From positions 124,001 to 188,000 of the forward strand of contig MU266340.1 in NCBI GenBank assembly GCA_021014945.1: 64,000 nucleotides of DNA, written 5' to 3'. The position numbers were made by a program, and so were the translations under genes. The notes under the pieces are model-generated. The model saw only the letters and a program-made list of their open reading frames with translations, was not told the origin of the DNA and did no database searches. This DNA comes from Leucogyrophana mollusca. Lineage: Eukaryota > Basidiomycota > Agaricomycetes > Boletales. Shown here one piece after another: positions 1 through 13,199 of the stretch; the stretch's first letter is position 1, and the number at the start of each line of letters is the position of its first letter.

Positions 1-3000
1 TTACGGGGATATTTCCGGGAGGCAATTGGTGTTGGCTATTAGGGTTAGGGGTTAACTTTTCGGTGCCGTCTCCTCAGTCATCAGACTGGACGCAACTTGT
101 GCAGATTGCTCTGATTACATTGTCACGCTGTCTCGACAACTTTCCTTCGCGAAACTCAAATCGAAAGAGGGCCGAACAAAGCCCGTGAGTGCTAGTGGTG
201 CTGAAATCCAATCTTGGCTAGTGTCTACGATCCCATCGGGTGAGATGGAGGACGGACTCGCGAAGCAGGAATGGAGGAGAGATCGTGTTCTGGACGACTG
301 GCCACACGCGATGAAAATAGCTCAGAGCAAGCTCTTGACGAGTAGCACAAGAACACGAATACAATTTTTGCAGGAGGAACTATTATCGCTAGCGAGCCAT
401 GGAAGTAAGTCCAGACGTCTTGTAGAGGGCCGATCCAACCTAATTCATTGATTTCAGATCTAAGTCTGAGTCAAACAATGGACGTCTTTAAACTGATTAC
501 TCAAACCTACCCACTGTATGTCGATACAATATCGAGAGATGCAATCGAGGCGGTGGGGACGGAATTGGTCAAGAAGGATGAGGCAGCCGAACCAGAGAAC
601 AAGCTTGGAGTGACGGAGCAGGTATTGGGATGGCTCGCGAATGAAGTTGGACGAATATCAAAACGCGGCACCCCGAGGTTTGTTTGCCCTATGATTGTTG
701 CCTGCGACAGCTACCTGATTTTATTGCAAGTTCGTATGCACCCGGAGATATATTCGTGCTTCTCAGCTGGTCGTGTGGCCTATACACCACATGCCTGCAG
801 ACATCCCCCGAGTTCTCATTGTCGGAGTCGTGGCGCGTTATTGTCGGCGTTCTGGCCACGCTGCTCGACCTACAGCTGAATCAATCCAGCCGCACGAAGC
901 CTACAATGCGGAAGAGTGCGCTCGTGCGTGTACGGAGGGCTCTGCGCTCGACACCGGAGAAACTCCCTGTCTTGATGGCTACGGTCATCGCACAGGCCAA
1001 GTCAAGCCAGACGCCGCTCGTGCAAATCGCACTGCTGAGCACTGCTATCGATGTCACAATTCGACTCAAGAATGTGAAAGACGAGTCATTGACACAAATA
1101 CCCGATGATGTCAAGGTTAGTTCTCTGCTGGATGGTGATAGGCCAAGCTGACTATCGATAGAATGAAATTATTAATCTCTATACGACTTGCGTCCTCATG
1201 TCGAAAACCCCCGTCCCGTCGCATACCTCTGTGCGTGTGGTATTGCTGAGCCCGTGTGTTCTTATTCATATGTCTTATAGAATGCTTTGCACGACTTCAT
1301 ACGGACTTCCATATCGCCGGCAGATCTCGGACAACTCATCTTACCGACAATGGAGAAGGCTCTCCTTCGATCCCCAGAGTATTCACTGAGTGGTTTGTTT
1401 TCAAGCTGCTGTACATAGTCTTGTGAACTCTGATTTCGGTTCACAGCAATAAGCGACTTCATACTGGCATACCCGATTCCTCTAGATGCCTCAGCATTCA
1501 AGAAGCTCCTAACAGCCGTTCTCAACTCCGCCAAATCCACAAACCCTACAGTCCGCGACAACGCTGCCATTTTGTACAAGGTCCTGCTTTCTAATAATCC
1601 CTCAGAAGACAATGTAGAGCTCGCGGTGACCGAAGCACTCGCTTTACCCAAAGCGGGAAAAACCACCGGGCCAGATCACCGGATCACCCTCTACACCATG
1701 CTGTGCGCCGCAACACCATCTGCGACCGCGTCGCCCGTGATTGTGCGGACCCTACCAGCGTTGATCGCCAAAGAGACGAACGATAGCGGAACATCCATTC
1801 TCGCGTCTATCTTTCCTTCACATCTTGTCTTCCTACTCCGCAGCGACACCACCACTCCGCCCGACGTAGTCAGTGTGATCGCAAAAGAGATGACGAGTGC
1901 AAAGGCCGCTGTTCGACGTGCATTTGTCTCACTGACTGGCGTAGCGCTCTGGGAACTGGTAGACTTGAGTACGGAGGCGTCGGTTGCCTTCGCCAAAGGA
2001 GTCTTGCCTGCCTTTGAGACGAATTTGAAGACTGTTGCGGCCAATCCTCTCAGTGCAGTCGCTGGTCCTCTCGAAGGATATATTGCCTTCGTGAGTCTAT
2101 TGGGCCCACTCAAACGGAGTGGGAAGTTCGGTGGGTAGCATCGTTAATTTCCCAGCACTTGGTTAACACTACTTGCAGATGACTTTGTATCGCGCAACAC
2201 TTCCGTTGAATCACTGACTGGTACACTTACGAAGCCGTCGTTTCTCCTTTGGGATAAAGTATACCAAAAAATCACGGAGCCAGCGGAGGAAATATGGCTT
2301 CTACGCGCGGCGGATGCCTTGTTCGACTTCTTGAGATCAGATCTTTCCAAAAACGAGCATCTGAGGTACTCACAATTTCTTTATCTCGCTTCCATGTCTT
2401 TTTATCACTCTTTTCAGGAGTCAGTTGGGATCAATCTTCCTCCACCTTACCGTCCACACACAGTCATCAGAAGTCCGAAGACGTGCCCTGAAGACAGTGC
2501 AAGATGCGGTGACGCGGCAGCCACAGCTTGTCAATTGGGCATTGAGGGAGTCCTTGACGGTGTCGCTGACTCGAGAGAAGCCGGCCCCAACGAAGACTAC
2601 GACATCCAGCGAGGATCTAGATAAGCCTGTGATAGACAAGCAGAGGAGATATGCAGCACTCTTGCTGTCCTGTGTTTTATCCGGAGACTCGGAAAATGAA
2701 GACCTCGCCACAGGAGAAAAGCTGCTGGTAGACTTGGTCGTTCTGGCTCATCATCCAGTCATCAGTGGGTGTTTACCATGCTAGGTGGTGTAATGGTTAT
2801 ATTTGTGCTCATCACTTGCAGGCGGACCATCGAGATTGCTGTGGGTAGAGCTTTGTCAAAAGGCGCGAATCGACCCCCACGGCCTCGTACAGCGTCATGC
2901 AGGCGATGTTTTGAAGCAAGTCCTTAGCGCATCAACTGTCGACGCAAAGGTGCGAGAGAGCATGCATATTGTTGCTAACCCGCTAACAGAGGTGCGCCCA

Positions 3001-6000
3001 TCGAATAGTATGGATTCGCCGATGCCAGCTACCGAGCCGTGAACACCCTTGCTTTCGTTTGTCCCGAGACCGTCCTACCGCTGGTTATGGAACAATTACG
3101 TGCTGATATCGATCCCTCGTCCATCAACGCTCTAACTGAGACTGACTTCGGCATCCTGGAGACACCCGAAGGGACCCTTTACGTGGATGGTATACCAACT
3201 TTAGCTGCTGCTCTGGTTTCATGTCGGTAACTTCTGCTGCAGTTTTGTCTTCGCAGAAACACGAAGAGGGCCCGAAGAAGGGGAAGGACGCGGACATTGC
3301 CCGGTGGGAAGCGGATCTCAGGAAGTCACTTGCAGCCAAGAAGGGCACGGGATCGACCACTTTGTCGAAGCAGGCGCAAGCACTTGTCCACGCCCAGCTC
3401 GAGAAGGAAGCGATCGTCCGTCAACGAGTTATTAAAATCAAGGCTAACCTCCAGCGGGGACTCGCTTTCGTCCGGAGCCTTGCTTTGATCACCCTTCCCG
3501 ACCTCCGTGGGCATGTTTCTCCGATTGCCTCGTTATTGCTCCAAGGGGCATTAGGTCAGGGTTCAAGACTGGTAGGTTCGGGAGCTTTCGAAACATACCT
3601 AGTAAGTTCTAGCATTCTAGTTGTATGTGACGTCGTGAAAAACTTCAAGTTTAGGAACTCTCGAGATGTTGTTCTGATCGCCTCGACACCTTCCGCAAGT
3701 GGGTCGGGGTGGCGACTTTACGCAGCCTTGAGGTCGGTTCCGTGCCAGAGGAACTGCAAGCTGAGCGACTTAATCGTGCGCATGTCTGTCGACACAATAA
3801 AGCTGTAAACACTAACCTGATTTCGTTTGTAGCTCTGGTAATACGTGTACTATACCGACTGCGTTCGCTCTCAGAGCAAACACCGTTTGACGCAGCGACT
3901 TTCTCATATGCTTTCCCCCTCCTCGCCCAGGTCTTACTCAAGGGCGGCCTGGACGTTGATCAGGATGACGATGTTTTAGAACAGGTCGCGTTAGTCCTGG
4001 ACATCATCAAATTCCATTGCAGCGAATGTATGCTTCGCCTACTTTTTCCTCCTTTACCGCTTAGCTTTACTTTGTAGTTTCCGACGTGGCTTTCCCCCGC
4101 AAAGAGGCCATCAAGAATTTGCTTCATGTCATTAGACAGCAGCCCAGGCTCGGCAAAGAAGCCTCGTCTGTTCTCATAGACCTTGGGGAGGCTATTCAAA
4201 GCACGGCTACCCGCGAGGAAATCGGAGTCCTGATCAGCGGCACTCTGCTTCAGGAAGTATATGTTAGGAATTCTTGTCTCCAGGCCATTCAGGTAGCGAT
4301 CCTTTTTGGTAGCCCCAGTTATGAATGCTGATGTAACGACCTAGCCATTCGATCTCACCGACTTGGATTGGTCGCCGGAGCTTTGGCTTGCCTGCCACGA
4401 CGAGGATGAACAAAATGCTCGGTTAGCGCTCCATGTATGGGAAGACAATGGTCTGGATGTCCCAGAATCGTTCCTTGACCAACTTCTACACTTTTTAGGT
4501 AAGCTCTGGTTGCTTGTGATCGATTTTGCTGTTCAGTCGTACTAGGTTACGAAAATGCGTACGTTCGCACAAGCTCGGCTCCTGCGATCGCCGAAGCTGT
4601 CATGCATTGGCCGCAGACAAGCACAAAAACTCTGGATGCGTTATACGATTTTTATCGGGAAAAAGTGCGTCATTAAAGCTAAAACCACTCCACCCCCATA
4701 CTCACATGTGGACGCAGGCGAAGATCCTCGCTCCTGAGTTCGACGAATATGTGAGCACCAAACTGGGCGTGTTTCGCACATGACTAAATATCACGCAGGG
4801 AATGGTCATCGCGCAGAGTCTTGATCGGTCCGACCCTTGGACTACTCGACTAGCGATTGCTTCTACATTGGAGCACTTGGCTCCGTCGTTCACCGAAGAT
4901 CTTATAGAACCGTTCTTCGTATTTCTTATCAAAGACGAGGCTCTGGGCGATCGATCGGCCGAGGTTCGACGAGGAATGCTGCGTGCAGGGACAGCGATCG
5001 TTGATCTACACGGGGCTTCTCGACTTGGCGGGCTCCTTTCAACTTTTGAGAACCATCTTGCTGGTTCTAGTCCGGCGACTGAAGCAGGAGATCAAATAAA
5101 GGAAGCCGTCGTTATTCTGTTTGGGCGAGCTGCTAGGCATCTGGATGCGTCAGATGCTCGCATCCCCACCATCGTGGACCGACTTGTAGAAGCCCTGAAG
5201 ACCCCTGCTGAGCAAGTGCAAATCGCTGTCTCGGATTGTCTCCTACCCCTCGTCACGCTGATGAGGCCGCGTATACCACAATTGATCGACGACTTGTTCG
5301 ACGAGCTCTTCAACGGCGCAAAATATGCCTCTCGTCGAGGTGCTGCATACGGGCTTGCGGGGGCTGTGAAGGGCCTTGGCGTTGGTGCTATGAAGGAATT
5401 TGACGTTATCAACCGCCTGCGCTCCGCTACGGAAGACAAGAAACGCTACGAACCTCGTCAAGGCGCCATGTTTGCCTTTGAAACCTTGTCATCCACTCTA
5501 GGGCGGCTATTCGAGCCATATATAACGTTCATCTTACCCCTGTTACTTACTGCGTTTGGAGACGGAACCGCGGATGTTCGGGAAGCTGCCCAAGATGCTG
5601 CCCGTGTTATCATGGGTAACATGTCGGGGTATGGTGTTAAACTCATCCTACCCTCCTTGTTATCCGGATTGGACGAGAAGCAATGGCGTTCAAAGAAAGG
5701 GTCTATCGAATTGATGGGCATGATGGCTTACTGTTCGCCGAGACAACTATCTCTGTCACTTCCCATCGTCATTCCTCGCCTCACCGGCGTTCTGACGGAC
5801 ACCCATGCTCAAGTCAAAACTTCCGCTAACAAGAGTCTCAAGCAATTTGGCGAAGTCATCAGTAATCCCGAGATCCAGTCTTTGGTTCCTATCCTCTTAA
5901 AAGCGCTCGTTGATCCAGCGAAGACGCCGGCGGCTCTTTCGTCACTATTGAAGACATCCTTCATGCACTACATTGACCACTCCTCATTGGCGCTAGTACG

Positions 6001-9000
6001 TACCCTTCCGATCGTTAGACGCCCCTGGCATATATAACACCGCTTTTTAGGTCATCCCCATTTTGGAGCGAGGTCTGCGAGAACGTGGGGCGGATGCGAA
6101 GAGGAAGGCCGCTCAGATTGTCGGCAATCTTGCATCACTCACTGACTCGAAGGATTTCGTTCCTTATTTGTCTACCCTGTTGCCCATGGTGCATGTCGTC
6201 CTCGTTGACCCTGTCCCAGAAGCCCGTGCTACAGCCGCCAAAGCACTGGGAACCCTTGTGGAGCGCCTCGGAGAAGTTCATTTCCCTGACCTAGTACCCG
6301 GCTTACTTAGAACGCTGAAGACCGATACTTCTGGTGTTGATCGACAAGGTGCGGCCCAAGGTCTCAGCGAAGTCCTTTCCGGCCTCGGCATGGAGAGGTT
6401 GGAGGGATTGCTCCCAGATATCATTGCCAATGCACAGTCACCGCGTAGTACGGTCAGGGAAGGTTTTATGTCCCTCCTGGTCTATCTTCCGGCCACCTTC
6501 GGCACTCGTTTCCAGCCACACTTGCCCAAAATCATTTCACCCATCTTGAGTGGACTCTCGGACTCGGAGGAATATGTACGCGAAGCTGCTATGCGCGCTG
6601 GACGCATGATCGTCACCAATTATTCCACAAGGGCAATCGACTTGCTCTTACCCGAACTCGAGCAAGGCATGTTTGATGCCGGGTGGCGTATCAGAGTAGG
6701 TTCATGGCTTCTGTCTCTGGCATTTCTCTGATGTTCTCTTCTGCCAGCAATCCTCAATTACGCTTGTGGGCGAGTTGTTATTCAAGGTGTCTGGCATCAG
6801 CGGAAAGGCAGAGCTTGGAGATGATGAAGAAGTCGTCGAAGCTGCAACTGCTGAATCATCTCGTCGTGCGCTCACAGACGTACTCGGGGCCGAGCGTCGG
6901 GACAGGATCCTTTCTGCTCTATATCTTGCGAGACAAGATGCTGTCAATGTTGTCCGTCAGTCCTCCATCCACATTTGGAAGGCACTTGTACACAACACCC
7001 CGCGAACCGGTGAGTCAGATAGCAGAGGCGCACCTTGCTCTCCAGCTAATGTAGCCCGTTGCAGTTCGCGAAATCCTCCCCGAGTTGGTGGGTCAGCTCG
7101 TCAAGCTTTACGCAAGTTCAGAGTTTGAACAACAAGAGGTGTGTATACAACAATTCAAATGAGTCGCTACTTATACCGCGCCTGCTAGACTGCAGGACGG
7201 ACGACTGCGGAGCTTTGTCGCAAGTTTGGCGAGAAAATATTGGGTGAAATCATACCTATCCTGCGAAGCAGCTCTTCATCACCTGACTCTCACACGCGTG
7301 AGGGTGTTTGCCTCATGTTATGTGATATAATGTGGGTTCACGCAACACATATGCAATCCTTTGCTGATGATGCATAGGGAGAACACGACCGACACTCAAC
7401 GTGAGGGCCACGAAAATGATATTATCACCATGGTCCGTGGCTCCCTCGTTGATGATGACGCCATCGTTCGGTCTGCCGCTGCGAAAACCTTCGACACACT
7501 CCAAGAGCACCTTGGTGCGAAGGCTATTGATCAAACCATTCCCACTTTGTTGGAAGCGCTCCGCCAACCTGGGGAGAGCTCCGGCACAGCACTGCAGGCC
7601 CTCCGGGAGGTCATGTCTGTAAGTAGCATTCAAACTAACTCGGAATCAAATTGACGTCGGCACGATAGGTTCGGGCGTCTACTGTGTTCCCGGTCTTGAT
7701 CCCAACTTTGATAGCTACCCCCATGACTGTGTTCAATGCTCGCGCTCTAGCCTCTCTTGTGACCGTTGCAGGAAGCGCATTGAGCAGGCGCTTGACAATC
7801 ATTCTTAGTGCCCTTGTCAAAGTTGTGGAGGAGGAGAAAGATGACGAACTTCGAGCTGCCATAGACGAAGCTATTCGCGCCCTGTTGGCATCTATCCAGG
7901 ATCCGGATGGCTTGAATACACTCATGATGTTGCTGCTTGGGTGGTACGTATCATTATTCGTAGGGGTAAGTCAGCGATCTAACCTCAGCTATAGGGCAAA
8001 GCACGAATCGCCAAACCGGCGTGTCAGTGCCTGTGATTTGTTCGCCGTCTTTTGCGAAGAATCCGACCTTGATTCGTCTCTCTACCGCATTGACTGGGTC
8101 CGGCAGCTCATCTCGCTCTTCGACGACTCCGAAGTTCCCGTCCACACTGCTGCATGGCACAGTTTCGATGTTTTCGTTAAGTCCTTACCAAAAGACGAGC
8201 TCGAACCGCTTGTCGTCCCCTTGCGGAGGACCATCGAAAGTACTGGCGCACCAGGACACAACGTACCTGGATTTAGCTTGCCGAAGGGTGTTGCACCGAC
8301 TGTGCCAATAATCATCGCTGGTCTCACCACAGGAAGCAACGAACAACGCGAGAGTGCCGCGTACGCAATCGGTGATCTGGTTGAGCGCACAGAAGAGTCG
8401 GCGATCAAGCCATTCGTTGTGCCATTTACTGGACCACTTATCCGCGTTGCAACGCAAGCCACAACATATCCTCCAGGCGTTAAGACCGCCATTTTGAGCG
8501 CTCTGGCTTCAATGCTAGAAAGAATCCCTGGTCACGTCAAGCCGTTCTTCCCCCAACTCCAACGGACATTTGTCAAATCTGTGGGCGATCCCTCCAGCGC
8601 TGTAGTACGAATACGAGCGGCCGAAGCACTGGGAATTCTTATGCGCAACCAGCCGCGGGTTGACCCTGTGATCACAGAGTTGGTAGGCAGCGCAAAAGGA
8701 AGCGAGGAAGAAATCGCAGCAAGTTTCATACTGGCCTTGTCGCAAGTGGTGCAGAACGCCAGCGCACACAGTGGGATTGGAGATAAAGCACGAGATACAT
8801 GCGTGGAGCTCGCGAGTGAAGCCTTCAGGGAGAGTCGAGACGGTATGCAGAAGCCTCGTTTTGCTGATGGAATTTTGTCTCTCAACCCGCTATCTAGACC
8901 ATTATGTACAGGCGGTTGCAACGCTTATTCAGTCACTCTCGGCGTATCCTGAGGCGTTGAGACCTTTGGTTAGGTGAGCAGCTTACTTTATGCTTTGTAT

Positions 9001-9290
9001 CTATGCGTACTGATGATACATTGACTAGCGCATATCTCGTCTCTGGCACACCAGCGTCCCCACTCTCATCCCACGCAATTCTTGCTGTCCTGTCCCCTGA
9101 GTCCGAACCTCACCTGTCCCTCGACAAGACCTTGTTTGCCAAACTCGGCGTTTTACGCACCGTGGCCCAGAAGGTGAAAGAGAGTGTTGCAAATGAACGA
9201 CCCTCTATCTCGCGACCTGCGCGAGATGCTAGGGACATCCTGAAAGAGATGGCGGCACATGGGGACGAAAGTTTATCTGGAATGTTCTGA
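1..9290 (+). CDS. GCN1: GCN1, eIF2-alpha kinase activator (5' partial)
   Basis: Very large HEAT-repeat protein that binds ribosomes and GCN2 and lets GCN2 sense uncharged tRNA during amino-acid starvation. The translated exons follow the fungal GCN1 family over their whole length. The clearest block is 4802-6700, the region related to eEF3, with repeats such as DASDARIPTIVDRLVEAL and LLPELEQGMFD. Next come the DRRDRILSALYLAR and WKALVHNTPR segments near 6890-7010, and the late GLTTGSNEQRESAAYAIGD region at about 8310-8380, in the part that contacts GCN2. About 20 short introns interrupt the gene, for example 411-459 (GTAAGT to CAG). The first visible exon appears to start near 78 after a CTCAG acceptor; no ATG lies before it, so the start codon is outside the window. 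The gene ends SLSGMF-stop at 9290. Exon joins other than those named were not all worked out. Confidence 0.95.
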
Positions 9291-9498
9291 ATTAGCATAC
9301 GAAACACTGTCCACACTGCTTTGCATTTAGTAGAAATGATCTGTCATAACTTTTTCAACCCCTTAAATAAGCTTTAAGTTGGAAAAAACATGCTACGGGG
9401 AAAGAGGTCACTGATTGATACAATATGTGATCACTACAGGACACCGAACAACTGGAAATCTGTGGACACCACAGCGGTAGGTAACCGGGATGCAGCCT

Positions 9499-11961
9499 TT
9501 ATCCGTAGTAATTTAGGGGATAGCCCAATAAATCACATTGCTCCTGCTCCAAATACGCCGAGTTCAAAAGCGGGACATCCATGATCCGGAGAGGGGTAGC
9601 ACTTGTTGTGGTGACCTCCTCCCATAGTCCGTACTTCAAAAGGGCCTCCGTTGTGTTTGTGTAGCCCCGGGCGGCGAGATATGCGAAAGATGGGTTAGGG
9701 TCGTAGGTGCGAGCAAAGGACGTCCACGCATCAACAGCATATTGCGAGAAGTAGAGGTCGTTCCAGTCGCGGAACGGCAATGCAGATTGTCCCAAAGTGC
9801 CGAAAGTGAAGTACAGCTCACCAGAGTGACACTGGAAGTAGGGCAAACTGGGGTCTCCATAAGGATATTCCTCTGTCGCTGGGGGATCGCAGATTCCAGG
9901 AATAGGTTCGTATCCCATGTAGCTCTTATCGAATTGGTAAGTGTATATCGACTCGAATAATTCATGCTTCGCTGCAGCTACGACCGTAGCTTGGTCTAAA
10001 CAACTGAATTGTGTGAGATGAGTAAGCTTGTCAGAGATCCCAGAACAAGTGAACGCACCGGAATTCTCCGTCGGTCGCCACACGGCTAGTAACGTTGAAG
10101 GTGTCTAAGGTGTAGTTATTCCCCGCGGGCACTGGGAAAAGTCCGGAAGCAATAATGGCATCCGTGTAGGTCTCATTGAGTCTGTACGGGTCAGGGGATG
10201 TCAGCCGATTGAACCGCGAGTGAGGATGAATGTACGCACCCTATTCCCATGATGGACTCGGCCAAAGTAGTCTCCATCGTGGGGTATGAACCAGCGAAAT
10301 CAGTGCCATCATCTCTCATCCAACCAAATATAACATGAGCCTTCGCCGTCGGACCCGTGCCATTGAGTTCTAGCTGGTTGGTAGTAATGTACGTGCCGTC
10401 GACTACGACATATCTGTGAAAAGGCTCAGCAGTTTTACAGCAAAGTATTATGGATGAACGAACCTTGGTGCAGTCGGCGCATTAACCAAGGTGACGGCTG
10501 ATACGGAACGCAAGCAAGCGAGAACATCTGCGCTGTCCGTGCAATTGACGTATTCGATCAGAGGATCGGCAGCAACATAAACTTCTTGTTCAATAGTGTA
10601 ATAGTTGGAGTAAGTGTCGGCGTAACCGAAGCCGTCCAGGTTGCTCTGAGCGATGGCCCCAGCGAAAAGGCCAAAGGCTGGAGGTGCAGCGAGGAGGGCC
10701 CGCACAGAGCCTGCACCAGCCGACTGACCAAAGATAGTGACACGGGACGGATCGCCTCCGAAGTCGGCGATATGTTCCTGGACCCAGCGCAGCGCCGTAA
10801 TCTATGTCCAGGAAGATGAGAAAGAGATACCACAAGAAAGCGCAGGGGCTACCTGGTCTGCAATGCCAAAATTACCGTTCGTCACACCATCTTCCAAAGC
10901 CAAGAACCCAAGGGTACTCAGTCTTGAGATATACGGCTGAGAAAGGTCCCGAAGCCTTGCTCATTGAACACTTACCGATAGTTGATGGTGACGACGACCA
11001 CGTCGCTCCGGCTGGCGGCATTACCACCGTCAAAAATTCCGTCGGAACCTTTTTCGTGTCCCCTCGTTTATTGGATGCATTTTATGCGAGGTGCTCTGCT
11101 CACCTTCTCCGCTTGTGTATGCCCCTCCGTGGATCCAGAACATCACGGGTTTCAAAGTCTTGGACGTTGCAGACGACGCAGGGAGGTATGGTGTCTGGAT
11201 GTTCAGGAACAAGCAGTCTTCGCTGCCATAACCAATCTGAACACAAGGTGATCCATATGCGAGCGCAGAGATATCGCCCGCACTGCTGTATACGGACGAA
11301 TAGGTGAACCGCTCATACGGATCCGCATAGGGGATGCCGATGAACCGGAAGGAGAGGTGGTCACGAGTGCTGTACAAAGATTAAGGTCGCGGACTCGAGT
11401 CCACATAAATGGAACGACGAACCCTAAGACTGTCAAATTTCCAGAAGACACCTGTACTTGATACTGCGTGCTCATGTCGGTGTCGGTGTTGGGCCGGTAC
11501 GGGGCACTTTGCGAACAGAATGCGGGGAGCTGTTCGTCGCAGTTTACGGTCTGTATGCCCTCCGACGATATTGCTTGACATTCCGTGGCGGAGGAAGAGT
11601 CAACCCAGTACTGCTGGCTGGGAGCAGCCCCCTCGAACGCGAGATAGCGAAGGAGGTCGGTGATATCAGATTGAAAGTATGTGCCGTTAGTGGGAAGAAG
11701 AGTCTCGTAAAGCTGGCCGCAGGAAGCGAGGGCTTCGGTATTCATGCTGGGCTTGCTGAGAAGGATCGTGCCATTGTGATCTTGAGCAGCAGGCCCTGTG
11801 ACGGAGAAAATCAACAGATGCTCGTGCCATGTGAAAGGGCGGAACGTACAGTTGAGATCATTCTGGAAGAAGAACGTGAGGTCGGAACCAACACTGGCAG
11901 CTGAAGGTGCGGCCCATGCTTGGCGGAAGCTGAAGGCTACCAGTACAGCGAAAGCGAGCAT
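9499..11961 (-). CDS. Secreted type-B carboxylesterase/lipase family protein
   Basis: Alpha/beta-hydrolase of the carboxylesterase type B family, expected to cleave ester bonds outside the cell. The chosen ATG at 11961 opens a signal peptide (MLAFAVLVAFSFRQAWA, then APSAA); an in-frame ATG at 11997 is an alternative. After an extended Cys-containing N-terminal region of roughly 150-180 residues come GIPYADP, GSEDCLFLNI, the oxyanion-hole segment MFWIHGGAYTSG and the nucleophile elbow GQSAG near 10,715-10,730. The acidic residue probably lies in GWMRDDGTDF and the catalytic histidine in CHSGELYFTFG near 9810-9835. Several introns break the gene, for example after VVVTINYR near 10,975. It is convergent with GCN1, with about 200 bp between the stops. 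The substrate cannot be inferred. Confidence 0.9.
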
Positions 11962-13199
11962 TTCCGAGAAGGGCCACCCAGCTAGTAGATGTCGCATCCA
12001 CCGACATCTTATATGTCCATGAAGGCCCCAATGGGAGAGAAGCAAGATATATTTTGGTGGGTCTCAAGGTCTGATGACACCTTCAGTGGGAGAACATGAT
12101 CGAGCCTGGCGACAATGAATTACCCACGTGCACGACAGTGTATGGCGGGTCTTCAAACGAGGTTTTGACATTGGATATAAGTTTCCCGAGCTTGGGTCCC
12201 TTCAGAAAGGAACCAATTGAGTCGGCGCGGGAGAATACTAACGAAGGTCGAACTCTTCAGCATCCGTGTCAAACAGAAAGCGACTACACTCCACACACCC
12301 GAGAAGAGCCATACCTGTTGGGCTGTGAGCTGTGAAAGCGTCCAAAGATATCCTTCGAGGAGGCGATCGAAGAAATGATCTCACTCTCGGGGCACACCAC
12401 GCGACGAACCCACGTGAACCCCATGGAGGTAAGGCCGCGAAACTAGCGTTTCACGTGGCCTTGAATTTGAACCGCCAGCCCCTCAGCTAGAAAACCATGA
12501 ATCGGTATTCAACTTATAGGCTCGGTTGGCGGTGGGTAAGAGCACCTGTGAGTGTGAAACGGGTAAAGGTAAGGCCTTTGGTCTGCCTTTCTCCCTTCGA
12601 GCTCGAGGCATGGTGCCACTACGACAGCCCAAGAGAGTTTCTCCGTCTCTGTTCCCGCAAGGAACAGACTCGGGAACGCGGCCGTTGTGGAACAAACCAT
12701 TGCCCATGCAGCCGGCCGCTCTACGGTTGACGCGAGGCCTAAGCAAGTACGGCAATGTTACAAAGAGGCGGCCAGCTGACAAAACGACTGCGAACGGTTC
12801 TCCACAGAGCCCGTGCATGGGAACCAGTGAGGCTTGGCTGTAGCGGTGGGGGTCCTAGTGGGACTCGGAACACTCCGATCCTCTGCTCCTGATGGTCCAC
12901 TTCAAATCAATGATCTCTGAGGTTTATGCACATGGAGTAAGATGACAATTTCTCCTGTGAACTGTTCAGAGCGTTGCAGCTGTTTGACCCCACAAACTCA
13001 CACCTCGCAAGGCCTTCAAGCATTAAAAGGCGCCCGGCCTAGATAAAACGTACATACACAATGCTAGAGTCATACAAATCCTCTACAAGAAACGAGAAAT
13101 GTGCGTGAAGTCCACTCGCAATGCCAAGAACATGATCATGAGCCCAAACAAAGAGAAATTAAGGAAAGACCCTCCAGCCCACACGACCAACTGAGTCCC
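11962..13199. other. Intergenic stretch, no convincing gene
   Basis: Lies upstream of the carboxylesterase start and downstream of the histidine-phosphatase-like gene. Overlapping open frames of about 75-110 codons on both strands at 12,480-12,850 have no recognisable domain, no splice-consistent extension and no family resemblance. No tRNA cloverleaf or repeat was evident. Confidence 0.5.

Noticed and set aside
38..56. TTAGGGTTAGGGG telomere-like stretch at the window start
   Set aside because: Only about two partial units, lying in what appears to be a GCN1 intron just before a CTCAG acceptor; no array.
12483..12843. Overlapping frames of about 105-111 codons on both strands
   Set aside because: Mutual shadows with no recognisable content; coding could not be supported for either.
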